Positions 35,410-42,872 of a DNA stretch of 44,950 nucleotides are shown piece after piece (within the stretch, counting starts at the first letter, position 1; the number at the start of each line of letters is the position of its first letter). The notes beneath the pieces were generated by a model that made no database searches, was not told where the DNA came from, and worked only from the letters and a program-made list of their open reading frames with translations. This stretch comes from Bradyrhizobium sp. STM 3843. GTDB lineage: Bacteria; Pseudomonadota; Alphaproteobacteria; Rhizobiales; Xanthobacteraceae. The position numbers and the translations under genes are program-made. The stretch is from assembly GCF_000239815.1 (NCBI RefSeq), contig NZ_CAFK01000200.1:1-44950 (forward strand), in the 5' to 3' direction.

Positions 35410-36927
35410 ATGGAAGCCTTTGGCCTGTTGCTGCATGGGTTCGCCGTCCTCCTGACCTGGAAGACGCTCCTGTTGATGATGGTCGGGCTCGTGCTCGGCG
35501 TCTTCGTCGGCGTGTTGCCGGGGCTCGGCGGTCCGAACGGGGTGGCGATCCTGTTGCCGCTGACCTTCACGATGGATCCGACCTCGGCCATCGTGATGCT
35601 GTCCTGCATCTATTGGGGCGCGCTGTTCGGCGGCGCCATCACCTCGATCCTGTTCAACATCCCCGGTGAAGCCTGGTCGGTCGCGACCACCTTCGACGGC
35701 TATCCGATGGCGCAGCAGGGGCGGGCGGCGGAAGCGCTCACTGCGGCCTTCACTTCGTCCTTCATCGGCTCGCTGGTCGCCGTGCTCCTGATCACCTTCC
35801 TGGCGCCCTGGATCTCCTCCTTCGCTCTGCGCTTCGGGCCGCCCGAATTCTTCGCCGTCTATCTGCTCACCTTCTGCTCCTTCGTCGGCCTCGGCCGCGA
35901 GGACAAGCACAAGACGGTGATCTCGATGTCGCTTGGCCTTCTGCTCGCCGGCATCGGCATGGACACCGTGTCGGGCCAGCTGCGCATGACGTTCGGTTCG
36001 ACCGACTTGCTTCGCGGCATCAACTTCCTGGTCGCGGTAATCGGCCTGTTCGGCATCAGCGAGATCCTGTTGACCATGGAGGAGCGGCTGGCGCTGCACG
36101 GCCACGCCGCCTCGATCTCGCTCCGCACCGTGCTCTCGGTGTGGAAGGACCTGCCGAAATACTGGATGACGCTGCTGCGTTCGTCGGTGATCGGCTGCTG
36201 GCTCGGCATCACGCCGGGCGGCGCGATCGCCGCGTCCTTCATGGGCTACAACCTCGCCAAACGCTTTGCCAAGGATCAGGAAAGCTTCGGCAAGGGTCGC
36301 ATCGAAGGGGTGTTCGCGCCTGAGACCGCTGCGCATGCCTCCGGCACCTCGGCGCTGCTGCCGATGCTGGCGCTCGGCATTCCCGGCTCGGGGACGGCCG
36401 CGATCCTGCTTGGCGGCTTGATGGTGTGGGGCCTCAATCCCGGACCGCTGCTGTTCGTCGAGCACAAGGATTTCGTCTGGGGCCTGATCGCTTCGATGTA
36501 TCTCGGCAACGTCGTCGGCCTGGTGCTGGTGCTGACCACGGTGCCGATCTTCGCCTCGATCCTGCGAGTGCCGTTCGCAGCCGTGGCGCCGATGATCGTG
36601 GTGTCCTGCGCGATCGGCGCCTATGCGATCCAAAACGCGATGTTCGACGTCTGGCTGATGCTCGGCTTCGGCGTGGTCGGCTACGTCTTCAAGAAGATCA
36701 AGATTCCCTTGGCGCCGTTCACGCTGGCTCTGGTGCTGGGCAGCCGCGCCGAGGACGCCTTCCGCCAGTCGATGATCATCTCCGGCGGCGACATGAAGGT
36801 GTTCTGGTCGAACGGGCTGGTCGGCACCATCACGACGCTCGCAATCCTGCTGCTGTTCTGGCCGGTGATCGACCGCGTCGTCGGCGGCCTCAGGCTGCGG
36901 AATTCTGCGGCAAAGGTTGAGGCGTAG
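35410..36927 (+). CDS. tctA: Tripartite tricarboxylate transporter large permease TctA
   Basis: A 505-residue membrane protein with about eleven helices. The TctA signature is clear: GVLPGLGGPNGVAILLPLTF followed by YWGALFGGAITSILFNIPGE; a repeat-related GITPGGAIAASFMGYNLAKR and LALGIPGSGTAAILLGGLM appear in the second half. It is the transport channel driven by a cation gradient. Last gene of the plus-strand arm; a GTGGGCAC-family repeat begins four bases after its stop codon. Substrate should be a carboxylate bound by TctC. Confidence 0.94.
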   Translation: MEAFGLLLHGFAVLLTWKTLLLMMVGLVLGVFVGVLPGLGGPNGVAILLPLTFTMDPTSAIVMLSCIYWGALFGGAITSILFNIPGEAWSVATTFDGYPMAQQGRAAEALTAAFTSSFIGSLVAVLLITFLAPWISSFALRFGPPEFFAVYLLTFCSFVGLGREDKHKTVISMSLGLLLAGIGMDTVSGQLRMTFGSTDLLRGINFLVAVIGLFGISEILLTMEERLALHGHAASISLRTVLSVWKDLPKYWMTLLRSSVIGCWLGITPGGAIAASFMGYNLAKRFAKDQESFGKGRIEGVFAPETAAHASGTSALLPMLALGIPGSGTAAILLGGLMVWGLNPGPLLFVEHKDFVWGLIASMYLGNVVGLVLVLTTVPIFASILRVPFAAVAPMIVVSCAIGAYAIQNAMFDVWLMLGFGVVGYVFKKIKIPLAPFTLALVLGSRAEDAFRQSMIISGGDMKVFWSNGLVGTITTLAILLLFWPVIDRVVGGLRLRNSAAKVEA

Positions 36928-36930
36928 CTT

Positions 36931-37068
36931 GTAGGGTGGGCAGAGCACCGCCGCAAGGCGGTGCGTGCCCACCATTTGGCTCGGCACGCGTGGAGATATG
37001 GTGGGCACGGCGCGCGCCGCGCTTATGTTTCGTAGGCCTTGTCGCAGGCGCGCCTTTGCTCACCCTGC
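36931..37068. repeat. GTGGGCAC-family palindromic repeat, copy 2
   Basis: Outer ends GTAGGGTGGGCAGAGC and TTTGCTCACCCTGC are imperfect inverted copies. GTGCCCACCAT (from 36965) pairs perfectly with ATGGTGGGCAC, and CACCGCC-GCAA-GGCGGTG forms a hairpin near 36946-36963. It is related to the copy at 24621-24742, sharing GTGGGCA and GTGCCCACC blocks in the same order. Situated directly after tctA. Confidence 0.75.
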
Positions 37069-37143
37069 GCCGTCGCTTCAATTGGAATGGAATTGTGGCG
37101 GAGTTCGATCGCCAGCGGAATGAGCGGCGAACCAGCTCGGGCC

Positions 37144-37299
37144 TTAGTGGATGGTCACGGACCGGCAGGAGAGAGCGGACCCCACATCCTCGTCGAAATC
37201 GCCTTCGAGACGACCGTCAACGGCTTCCAACGCCGCCATGTTGGCCTGGCGCGCGACGTCCATGGCCGCAAGAAAGTCCTTCAGTTCTGTCGCGCTCAT
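37144..37299 (-). CDS. Possible small acidic protein
   Basis: A 51-residue frame starting at ATG 37299 with GGGAG eight bases upstream. The sequence begins MSATELKDFLAAMDVARQAN, probably helical, followed by an acidic stretch (EAVDGRLEGDFDEDVGSAL). No family is recognised, and there is no operon context. The good ribosome site and sensible composition make it worth recording, but chance is not excluded. Confidence 0.35.
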   Translation of the reverse strand: MSATELKDFLAAMDVARQANMAALEAVDGRLEGDFDEDVGSALSCRSVTIH

Positions 37300-37527
37300 G
37301 GACCGGCTCCCGGACGGTGCGAGCCGTCCGTTGCGGCCCACATCCATTGACGGAACTAAGCATACAGCGGTCCTGAAACGACCTCAATCTGACCAAGTCT
37401 GAAGTTCGGCCGTGGTGATATTTGGGCAACAGCAAGGCGCGGCGGCTTTTGTCCGTTCGTGGCCGGTAGGGCGTGCACGCATTTCCTAATTGAGCGCATA
37501 GCACGCTGGTGCGGCGGAGTCGGTGTG

Positions 37528-37671
37528 CTCCCTCTCCCCGTTCTTACGGGCAGAGGGTTGGGGTGAGGGGCAGACGCATGATCGGTGCGAGTCGTTGGAC
37601 CTGTACCCCCTCACCCGGATTGCATCTGGCAATGCAATCCGACCTCTCCCCGCAAGCGGGGAGAGGTGAGG
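37528..37671. repeat. CTCTCCCC-type palindromic repeat
   Basis: Starts CTCCCTCTCCCCG and ends CGGGGAGAGGTGAGGG, inverted copies of each other. Internal dyads include ATTGCAT (37619-37625) with ATGCAAT (37632-37638), and CCTCTCCCCGC with GCGGGGAGAGG at the right end. Related short pieces are seen at 39103-39130 and 44865-44950. Confidence 0.7.
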
Positions 37672-37737
37672 GCGCGCGGCTCGAGCGGCAAAAAAATGTT
37701 TTCATGCCCTAGTTCGTGGCCGCCGGAAGTTGGCCGC

Positions 37738-38928
37738 TCACACCACCCGATGCAGCCGGAGATCGGCGATCTCGCCGTCGGTGAAGCCGAATTCGGAGAG
37801 GATCTCCTCGGTCTGCTCGCCGAACTCCGGCGGCCGCGCGGCCATCCGGCTCGGCGTGCGCGACAGCGCGAAGGGCTGGCCGACGAGCGTGATCTCGCGT
37901 CCATCGTCATTCGGCACGGGCTGCGCCATGCCGAGATGCTTGACCTGCGGGTCCTCGAACATCTGGTCGATCGCGTAGATCGGGCCGCAGGGAACGCCGG
38001 CGGCGTTCAGCTCACTGACCCACTGCTCGGTCGATTTGGTCGCGGTGTGTTCGTTGATCGCAGCATTCAGCGCATCGCGATTCTTCGAGCGTGCAGGCGC
38101 GGTCGCGTAATCCGGATTGTCGATCCATTCGGTGGCGCCGAGCACCTGGCAGAAGCGCTCCCAGATCCGCCCCCCCGTCGTGGCGATGTTGATATAGCCG
38201 TCGGAGGTCTTGAACACGCCGGTCGGGATGCTCGTCGGGTGGTTGTTGCCGGCCTGTTGCGCGACGTCTTTTTCCATCAGCCAGCGGGCGGCCTGAAAAT
38301 CGAGCATGAAGATCTGCGCCTGCAACAGCGAGGTCTGCACCCATTGGCCTTCACCGGAGACGTCGCGCTCGAGCAGTGCGGTGAGGATGCCCATCGCGCA
38401 GAACAGGCCCGCGGTGAGGTCGGCGACGGGAATGCCGACCCGCATCGGGCCCTGCCCCGGGGCCCCGGTGATCGACATCAGCCCGCCCATGCCTTGCGCG
38501 ATCTGATCGAAGCCCGGGCGCTTGTGGTAGGGGCCATCCTGGCCGAAGCCGGAGATGCTGCCATAGACGATGCGCGGATTGATCTTGCGCACGCTCTCGT
38601 AATCGATGCCGAGCTTGGTCTTCACATCGGGCCGGTAGTTCTCGATGATGACGTCGGCCTTCGCCGCGAGGCGCATGAAGGTCTCGACGCCCTTCGGATG
38701 CTTCAGGTTCAGGCTCATGGCCCGCTTGTTGCGGTGCAGATTCTGGAAATCGGCACCTTGGCGCGGGCCGCCCAAGGACTCGCCCCCATCCTCCATGACA
38801 GCGTCGATCTTGATGACATTGGCGCCCCAATCGGCGAACTGCCGTGCGCAAGTCGGGCCAGCGCGGACCCGGGTCAGGTCGAGCACAACGAAGCGGGACA
38901 GGGCCTGCGAGGCGCGCGGAAATGCCAT
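37738..38928 (-). CDS. CaiB/BaiF-family (family III) CoA-transferase
   Basis: A 396-residue family III CoA-transferase. The catalytic aspartate is D170 in IPVADLTAG. Other landmarks are VVLDLTRVRAGP at the N-terminus, the CoA-contact region HRNKRAMSLNLKHPKG, the YRPDVKTKLGIDY loop, and IVYGSISGFGQDGPY. It moves CoA between carboxylates, often succinyl-CoA to a dicarboxylate. It converges on the tctCBA operon; such transferases often sit beside TTT or TRAP transporters, so activation of the TctC ligand is plausible. Not part of the downstream liv set by spacing (about 260 bases with a repeat between). Confidence 0.92.
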   Translation of the reverse strand: MAFPRASQALSRFVVLDLTRVRAGPTCARQFADWGANVIKIDAVMEDGGESLGGPRQGADFQNLHRNKRAMSLNLKHPKGVETFMRLAAKADVIIENYRPDVKTKLGIDYESVRKINPRIVYGSISGFGQDGPYHKRPGFDQIAQGMGGLMSITGAPGQGPMRVGIPVADLTAGLFCAMGILTALLERDVSGEGQWVQTSLLQAQIFMLDFQAARWLMEKDVAQQAGNNHPTSIPTGVFKTSDGYINIATTGGRIWERFCQVLGATEWIDNPDYATAPARSKNRDALNAAINEHTATKSTEQWVSELNAAGVPCGPIYAIDQMFEDPQVKHLGMAQPVPNDDGREITLVGQPFALSRTPSRMAARPPEFGEQTEEILSEFGFTDGEIADLRLHRVV

Positions 38929-39102
38929 GCGGGAGAACTCCGAAAGACGCGGGACGAGGTTGTATAGGAGACGGTGCCATCGGCGACAATTGCGCGTGAG
39001 CGATGTGCGCGCCGCCGCTCATGATGCTGGTGCAGGGCTCGCGTGCCGAGGATGGAACAGTCCAAGTCGAGAGCTTGCGATGCTCTCGCCGCGACCTCGG
39101 TT

Positions 39103-39130
39103 CACCTCGCCCCGCGTGCGGGGAGAGGTG
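39103..39130. repeat. Short hairpin repeat upstream of the CoA-transferase
   Basis: CACCTCGCCCCGC (39103-39115) pairs with GCGGGGAGAGGTG (39118-39130) with one mismatch and a 2-base loop. It is a partial version of the CTCTCCCC-type repeat at 37528-37671 and lies in the 261-base gap between the PaaK-like gene and the CoA-transferase gene, where it could also act as a stop for transcription from the liv operon. Confidence 0.6.
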
Positions 39131-39189
39131 AGCACCGACCGAACCGGAAGATAGGGGATAGCGACTAGGTCCGGTAGGCCGGCGCAGCG

Positions 39190-40413
39190 TTACCGCTCGT
39201 CGGCGATCACCTTGCCATCGTTCGGCAGCGATCCTTCGGCCACCAGTTCGACGTTGCCGCCGAGTTTCGTCACGCTCCGCAAGGTCGCTGCGAGTTCAGT
39301 CTGCAGGGCCGCGCCGGCCGCGGCGCATTCGGCCCGCAAGGTCATCGCGTCGGCTTCGCCGGCGCGGCTGACCACCAGGCGGAGGCGTCCCAGTTCCGGA
39401 TGGCGCTTGCCGATCTCGGCGACTTGTTCCGGCCGCACGAACATGCCTTTGATCTTGGTCGTCTGGTCGGCGCGGCCCATCCACCCCTTGATGCGCATAT
39501 TGGTCCGCCCGCAGCGGCTGATGCCGGGCAGGGCGGCGGTAAGGTCGCCGAGCGCCAGCCGAATCCAGGGGTGCTCAGGCTCGAGCGACGTCACCACGAT
39601 CTCGCCGACATCACCTTCGGCCACGGGATCGCCGGTACCGGGGCGCACGATCTCGACGATCAGGTCCTCGTTCACCACCATGCCCTCGCGCGCGGAAGTC
39701 TCGAAGGCGACGATGCCGAGATCGGCGGTGCCGAAGGCCTGGTAGGCATCGATGCCGCGCGCCTTGATCTCGGCCTGCAGCGACGGCGGGAACGCCGCGC
39801 CGGAGACCAGAGCGCGCTTGATCGAGGAGACATCGCGGCCCGCGTTCTGCGCTGCATCCAGCAGAATCTTCAAGAAGTCCGGCGTGCCGCTATAGCCGAC
39901 CGGACGATAGGCCTCGATCAGCTCGAACTGCGCCTCGGTATTTCCGGGGCCGGCCGGGATCACCGCGCAGCCGAGTGCGCGCGCCGAGGCATCGAAGATG
40001 AAGCCGCCTGGCGTCAGATGATAGCTGAACGTGTTGAGCACGATGTCGTCGCGACGAAAGCCGCTGGCGTAGAGCGCGCGGGCACCACGCCAGGGGTCGT
40101 ACTGGTTCGTCTCGGGCTCGAAGATCGGGCCGGGCGAGGTGAACAGGCGTGCGAAGGTGCCGGGTGGCTGCGCAACGAAGCCGCCGAATGGCGGCGACGC
40201 CTTGTGCAGCGATGGGAGCTCCGATTTGCGCAGCACCGGCAGCCGCGCCAGGGCCGCGCGGTCGATGATCTCGCCGGGGTCGACACCTTTCAGCCGCTCG
40301 GCATAGGCCGGCGCCTGCATGGCCGCGCGCAGCACGGTGGGAAGGCGCGTGAACAGATCCTGCTCGCGGGCTTCGGGGTCACGGGTTTCGAGGGCGTCGT
40401 AGTGGGGGGGCAT
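39190..40413 (-). CDS. PaaK-like phenylacetate-CoA ligase family protein
   Basis: A 407-residue AMP-forming ligase of the PaaK (COG1541) group. Landmarks: YSGTPDFLKILLDAA, the YGxTE-equivalent QAFGTADLGIVAFET, LALGDLTAALPG (the ribose-binding Asp region) and KIKGMFVRPEQVAEI near the catalytic C-terminal domain. The glycine-rich AMP loop near residue 95 (RLFTSPGPIFEP) is reduced compared with canonical SSGTTG-type loops. It should activate an aromatic or related acid to its CoA thioester. Last gene of the liv operon read on the minus strand. ATG 40413 with GGGTGAG is preferred; ATG 40431 lies in the palindromic repeat. Confidence 0.88.
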   Translation of the reverse strand: MPPHYDALETRDPEAREQDLFTRLPTVLRAAMQAPAYAERLKGVDPGEIIDRAALARLPVLRKSELPSLHKASPPFGGFVAQPPGTFARLFTSPGPIFEPETNQYDPWRGARALYASGFRRDDIVLNTFSYHLTPGGFIFDASARALGCAVIPAGPGNTEAQFELIEAYRPVGYSGTPDFLKILLDAAQNAGRDVSSIKRALVSGAAFPPSLQAEIKARGIDAYQAFGTADLGIVAFETSAREGMVVNEDLIVEIVRPGTGDPVAEGDVGEIVVTSLEPEHPWIRLALGDLTAALPGISRCGRTNMRIKGWMGRADQTTKIKGMFVRPEQVAEIGKRHPELGRLRLVVSRAGEADAMTLRAECAAAGAALQTELAATLRSVTKLGGNVELVAEGSLPNDGKVIADER

Positions 40414-40431
40414 TGTTCTCACCCTAGGCAT

Positions 40432-40512
40432 GTCATTCCGGGACGGTCCGAAGGACCGGACCGGAATCTCGAGATTCCGGGCTCGAGGCCCTTGGCCTCG
40501 CCCCGGAATGAC
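40432..40512. repeat. Cloverleaf-like palindromic element between livF and the PaaK-like gene
   Basis: An outer 11-bp stem, GTCATTCCGGG (40432-40442) with CCCGGAATGAC (40502-40512), encloses three perfect hairpins. These are CGGTCC/GGACCG (40444-40458), the 20-bp palindrome with arms CCGGAATCTC and GAGATTCCGG (40461-40480), and CGAGGCC/GGCCTCG (40484-40500). No T-run follows on the minus strand. It occupies most of the 111-base gap between the two cistrons. Confidence 0.85.
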
Positions 40513-40524
40513 GATGAATCTCGT

Positions 40525-41364
40525 TCACAGCCATCGTTTCCGCCGCTTGAAGCTCTTCAGGTTCTTGAAGCTCTTGCGCTGATCGCCGGCGCCGCCGAGA
40601 TAGAACTCCTTGACGTCCTCATTGTCGCGCAAGGAGTCCGCGCTGCCGTCGAGCACGACCTTGCCCTGCTCCATGATGTAGCCATGGCTCGCGACGGACA
40701 GCGCCGCGCGCGCATTCTGCTCGACCAGCAGGATGGTGACGCCGAGATCGCGATTGATCTCCTTGATGATGGCGAACACCTCTTTCACCAGCAGCGGCGA
40801 CAGCCCCATCGAGGGCTCATCCATCAAGATCATCTTCGGCCGCGCCATCAGCGCCCGTCCGATCGCCAGCATCTGCTGCTCGCCGCCGGAGAGATAGCCG
40901 GCGAGCCCGGTGCGCTCCTTCAGCCGCGGAAAGTAGTTGAAGACCATCTCGATATCGGAGGCGACCGCGCGATCCCTGCGCGTGAAGGCGCCGAGCTTCA
41001 GATTTTCCAGCGAGGTCATGTCGGCGATGATGCGGCGCCCCTCCATCACCTGGAAGATGCCGCGGCGGACGATCGTCTCCGGCTCGATGCCGTCGATGCG
41101 CGCGCCGTCGAACAGGATCTCGCCGCGCGTGACCTCGCCATCCTCGGTCTTGAGCAGGCCGGAGATCGCCTTCAACGTCGTCGACTTGCCGGCGCCGTTG
41201 GCTCCCAGCAGCGCGACGATCGCGCCCTTCGGCACGTCGAGGCTCAAGCCTCGCAGCACCAGGATCACGTCGTCATAGACGACCTCGATGTTGCGGACCG
41301 AGAGCAGGGGCGGGGGCGCCGCGCTGCCTGCATCCGTTCGCGAAATGTCGAGTGTTTCGGTCAT
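40525..41364 (-). CDS. livF: Liv-type ABC transporter ATPase LivF
   Basis: A 279-residue ATPase. Walker A GANGAGKST, signature LSGGEQQMLAIGRAL, Walker B MILMDEPSMGLSP, and the LivF-type LLVEQNARAAL with Gln at the switch position. About 40 residues longer than typical LivF, with a Pro/Ala-rich N-terminal extension and a basic C-terminal tail (RKSFKNLKSFKRRKRWL). The matching LivG is not in the window and is probably upstream of livH beyond the right edge. It follows the binding-protein gene after a palindromic element. Confidence 0.93.
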   Translation of the reverse strand: MTETLDISRTDAGSAAPPPLLSVRNIEVVYDDVILVLRGLSLDVPKGAIVALLGANGAGKSTTLKAISGLLKTEDGEVTRGEILFDGARIDGIEPETIVRRGIFQVMEGRRIIADMTSLENLKLGAFTRRDRAVASDIEMVFNYFPRLKERTGLAGYLSGGEQQMLAIGRALMARPKMILMDEPSMGLSPLLVKEVFAIIKEINRDLGVTILLVEQNARAALSVASHGYIMEQGKVVLDGSADSLRDNEDVKEFYLGGAGDQRKSFKNLKSFKRRKRWL

Positions 41365-41380
41365 TATGGTTGTCCACTGC

Positions 41381-41482
41381 TGTCGTCCCCCCGCGCAGGC
41401 GGGGGACCCAGTATTCCAGAGACGCCAATGCTTGATCGAGAAGCTGCGGCGTACTGGATCCCCCGCCTTCGCGGGGGATGAC
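41381..41482. repeat. Double-hairpin palindromic element between binding protein and livF (covarying family, copy B)
   Basis: Left hairpin GTCCCCC(C)GC with GCGGGGGAC (41385-41407), one bulged C, loop GCAG. Middle stem CCAGTAT (41408-41414) with GTACTGG (41451-41457). Right hairpin ATCCCCCGC (41458-41466) with GCGGGGGAT (41471-41479), loop CTTC. Same architecture, loops and middle stem as 34663-34763; the hairpin stems differ by paired changes. Confidence 0.85.
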
Positions 41483-41529
41483 GATCGTCATGTTGCTGCC
41501 GCCAAGCTACCTCAGCAGCAGCTCAGTGA

Positions 41530-42822
41530 TTACCACCCCAGCCATTCCGGCTTGCGCGGCAGCTCGACGGTCTTGACCTTCTCGAGCTTGATCGTGCCCT
41601 TGGCCATCAGGTCGTTGAGATCGCCCTCGGTCGGGCCGGTGACCTTCGTGCGGTAGAGATCGACCTTCAGCGTGCCGCGGTGATCCTTCTCGGTCCAGGT
41701 CGAGGGACTGCAGACACCTTCCATCCCGGCCGGCACCCAGTCCTTCTTCTGATAGAAGCCCTTGGCGACGTTCTCGCCGGTGGCGCCGCCGTTCTTCGCG
41801 GCCCAGTCGATCGCTTCCTTCATGTAGAGCGCTGAGCAGACCGCGGCGACGTAGTGCACCGGGCGATAGACCTTGCCGGTGGGATCGGACATCTTGGAGA
41901 TCTCCATCACTGTCTTCATGCCCGGCGCGTCGCCGCCCCAGCCCACGGCGGTGCGCAAGGGGAAGATGACGCCATCGGCGGCATCGCCCGCGGTCTTGGC
42001 CGCATTCTCATCCATGCCCCAGACGTTCGACAGGAACTGCACGTCGACCCCGGCATTCTTGCAGGCCTTCATCACCGAGATGTTGGAGGCCGCGGTGTTG
42101 CCGAGATAGGCGTAGTTGGCGCCGGAGCTCTTCAGGCTCAGGCATTGGGCGCTGTAGTCGCCGGGCGCGAGCGCAAACACCAGCGGCGGCAGCACCTCGA
42201 AGCCGAGCTCGAGCGCGATCGCTTCGCCCGCGGCCTTCGGTGCATTCGGATAGGGGTGATTGGCGCCCATATGGACGAATTTCGGCTTGCCCGGCTTGCC
42301 CTTGGCCTTCCAATCCTCGGCCGCCCAGGTCAGCTCGGCGCGCAGCGCGTCCGAATAGCTCGGGCCGTAGAAGAAATTGTAGGGCGCAGGCTTGGCCTTG
42401 CCGCTGGTGCCTTCCGGATCGGTCAGCGCCGCGGCATAGGAGCCGGACAGGTCCGGGATCTTGTCGTTGGCGAGAAAGCCGGTCAGCGCCTCGGTGTCGG
42501 CGGTGCCCCAGCCCATGATGGCCGCGACCTTGTTGTCCGGCGCCGACCATTTCTTGTACAGCGCGATCGCGCGCGGCACCTGATAGCCGTAGTCGTTACT
42601 GTCGACCGCAAGCTGCTTGCCGCCGATGCCGCCGTTCTTGTTGACCCAGGCGAAGGTGTCGGCCACGGCCTGGCCATAGGGGGTGCCGACATCGGAGGTG
42701 CCGCCGGAGAGATCCTCGAGATGGCCGATCGCGATCTGGCCGCTCTCAGCCTGCGCCGCTGATGCGAACGTGGCGGCAAGAACTGCGAGCGCTGCCGAGC
42801 CGAGCAATGATTTGATGGTCAT
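41530..42822 (-). CDS. Liv-type ABC transporter substrate-binding protein
   Basis: A 430-residue type I binding protein. Signal peptide about 1-26 (AALAVLAATFASAAQA-ESGQIAIGHLEDLSG). ATG 42822 has AGGAGGAAG five bases upstream, the strongest ribosome site in this operon. The segment SGGTSDVGTPYGQAVADTFAWVNKNGGIGG is the usual ligand-loop and helix, and two Cys pairs (around QCLSLK, KACKNAG) may form disulfides. It is the receptor for the LivH/LivM/LivF system. With a PaaK-like ligase in the operon, an aromatic or branched carboxylate is the more likely ligand than an amino acid. Confidence 0.92.
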   Translation of the reverse strand: MTIKSLLGSAALAVLAATFASAAQAESGQIAIGHLEDLSGGTSDVGTPYGQAVADTFAWVNKNGGIGGKQLAVDSNDYGYQVPRAIALYKKWSAPDNKVAAIMGWGTADTEALTGFLANDKIPDLSGSYAAALTDPEGTSGKAKPAPYNFFYGPSYSDALRAELTWAAEDWKAKGKPGKPKFVHMGANHPYPNAPKAAGEAIALELGFEVLPPLVFALAPGDYSAQCLSLKSSGANYAYLGNTAASNISVMKACKNAGVDVQFLSNVWGMDENAAKTAGDAADGVIFPLRTAVGWGGDAPGMKTVMEISKMSDPTGKVYRPVHYVAAVCSALYMKEAIDWAAKNGGATGENVAKGFYQKKDWVPAGMEGVCSPSTWTEKDHRGTLKVDLYRTKVTGPTEGDLNDLMAKGTIKLEKVKTVELPRKPEWLGW

Positions 42823-42872
42823 ATGGCTTCCTCCTGATATCCGGGCCGGATTGTTGCCGGTCCCTGTTGGCT

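Larger units (their letters stand above)
36928..37737. other. 810-base gap holding repeats and one possible small gene
   Basis: Between the convergent tctA and CoA-transferase genes lie two palindromic repeats (36931-37068 and 37528-37671) and a possible 51-residue gene (37144-37299). Nothing else convincing is seen. The remaining sequence is of ordinary composition without recognisable promoters. Confidence 0.6.

Noticed and set aside
35290..37008. Long minus-strand frame across tctA
   Set aside because: Antisense to a strongly recognised TctA; the product is Gln/His/Arg-rich with no motif.
37039..37402. Plus-strand frames of 80-150 codons between tctA and the CoA-transferase
   Set aside because: Low-complexity Arg/Ser/Pro-rich products without ribosome sites; part lies in palindromic repeat DNA.
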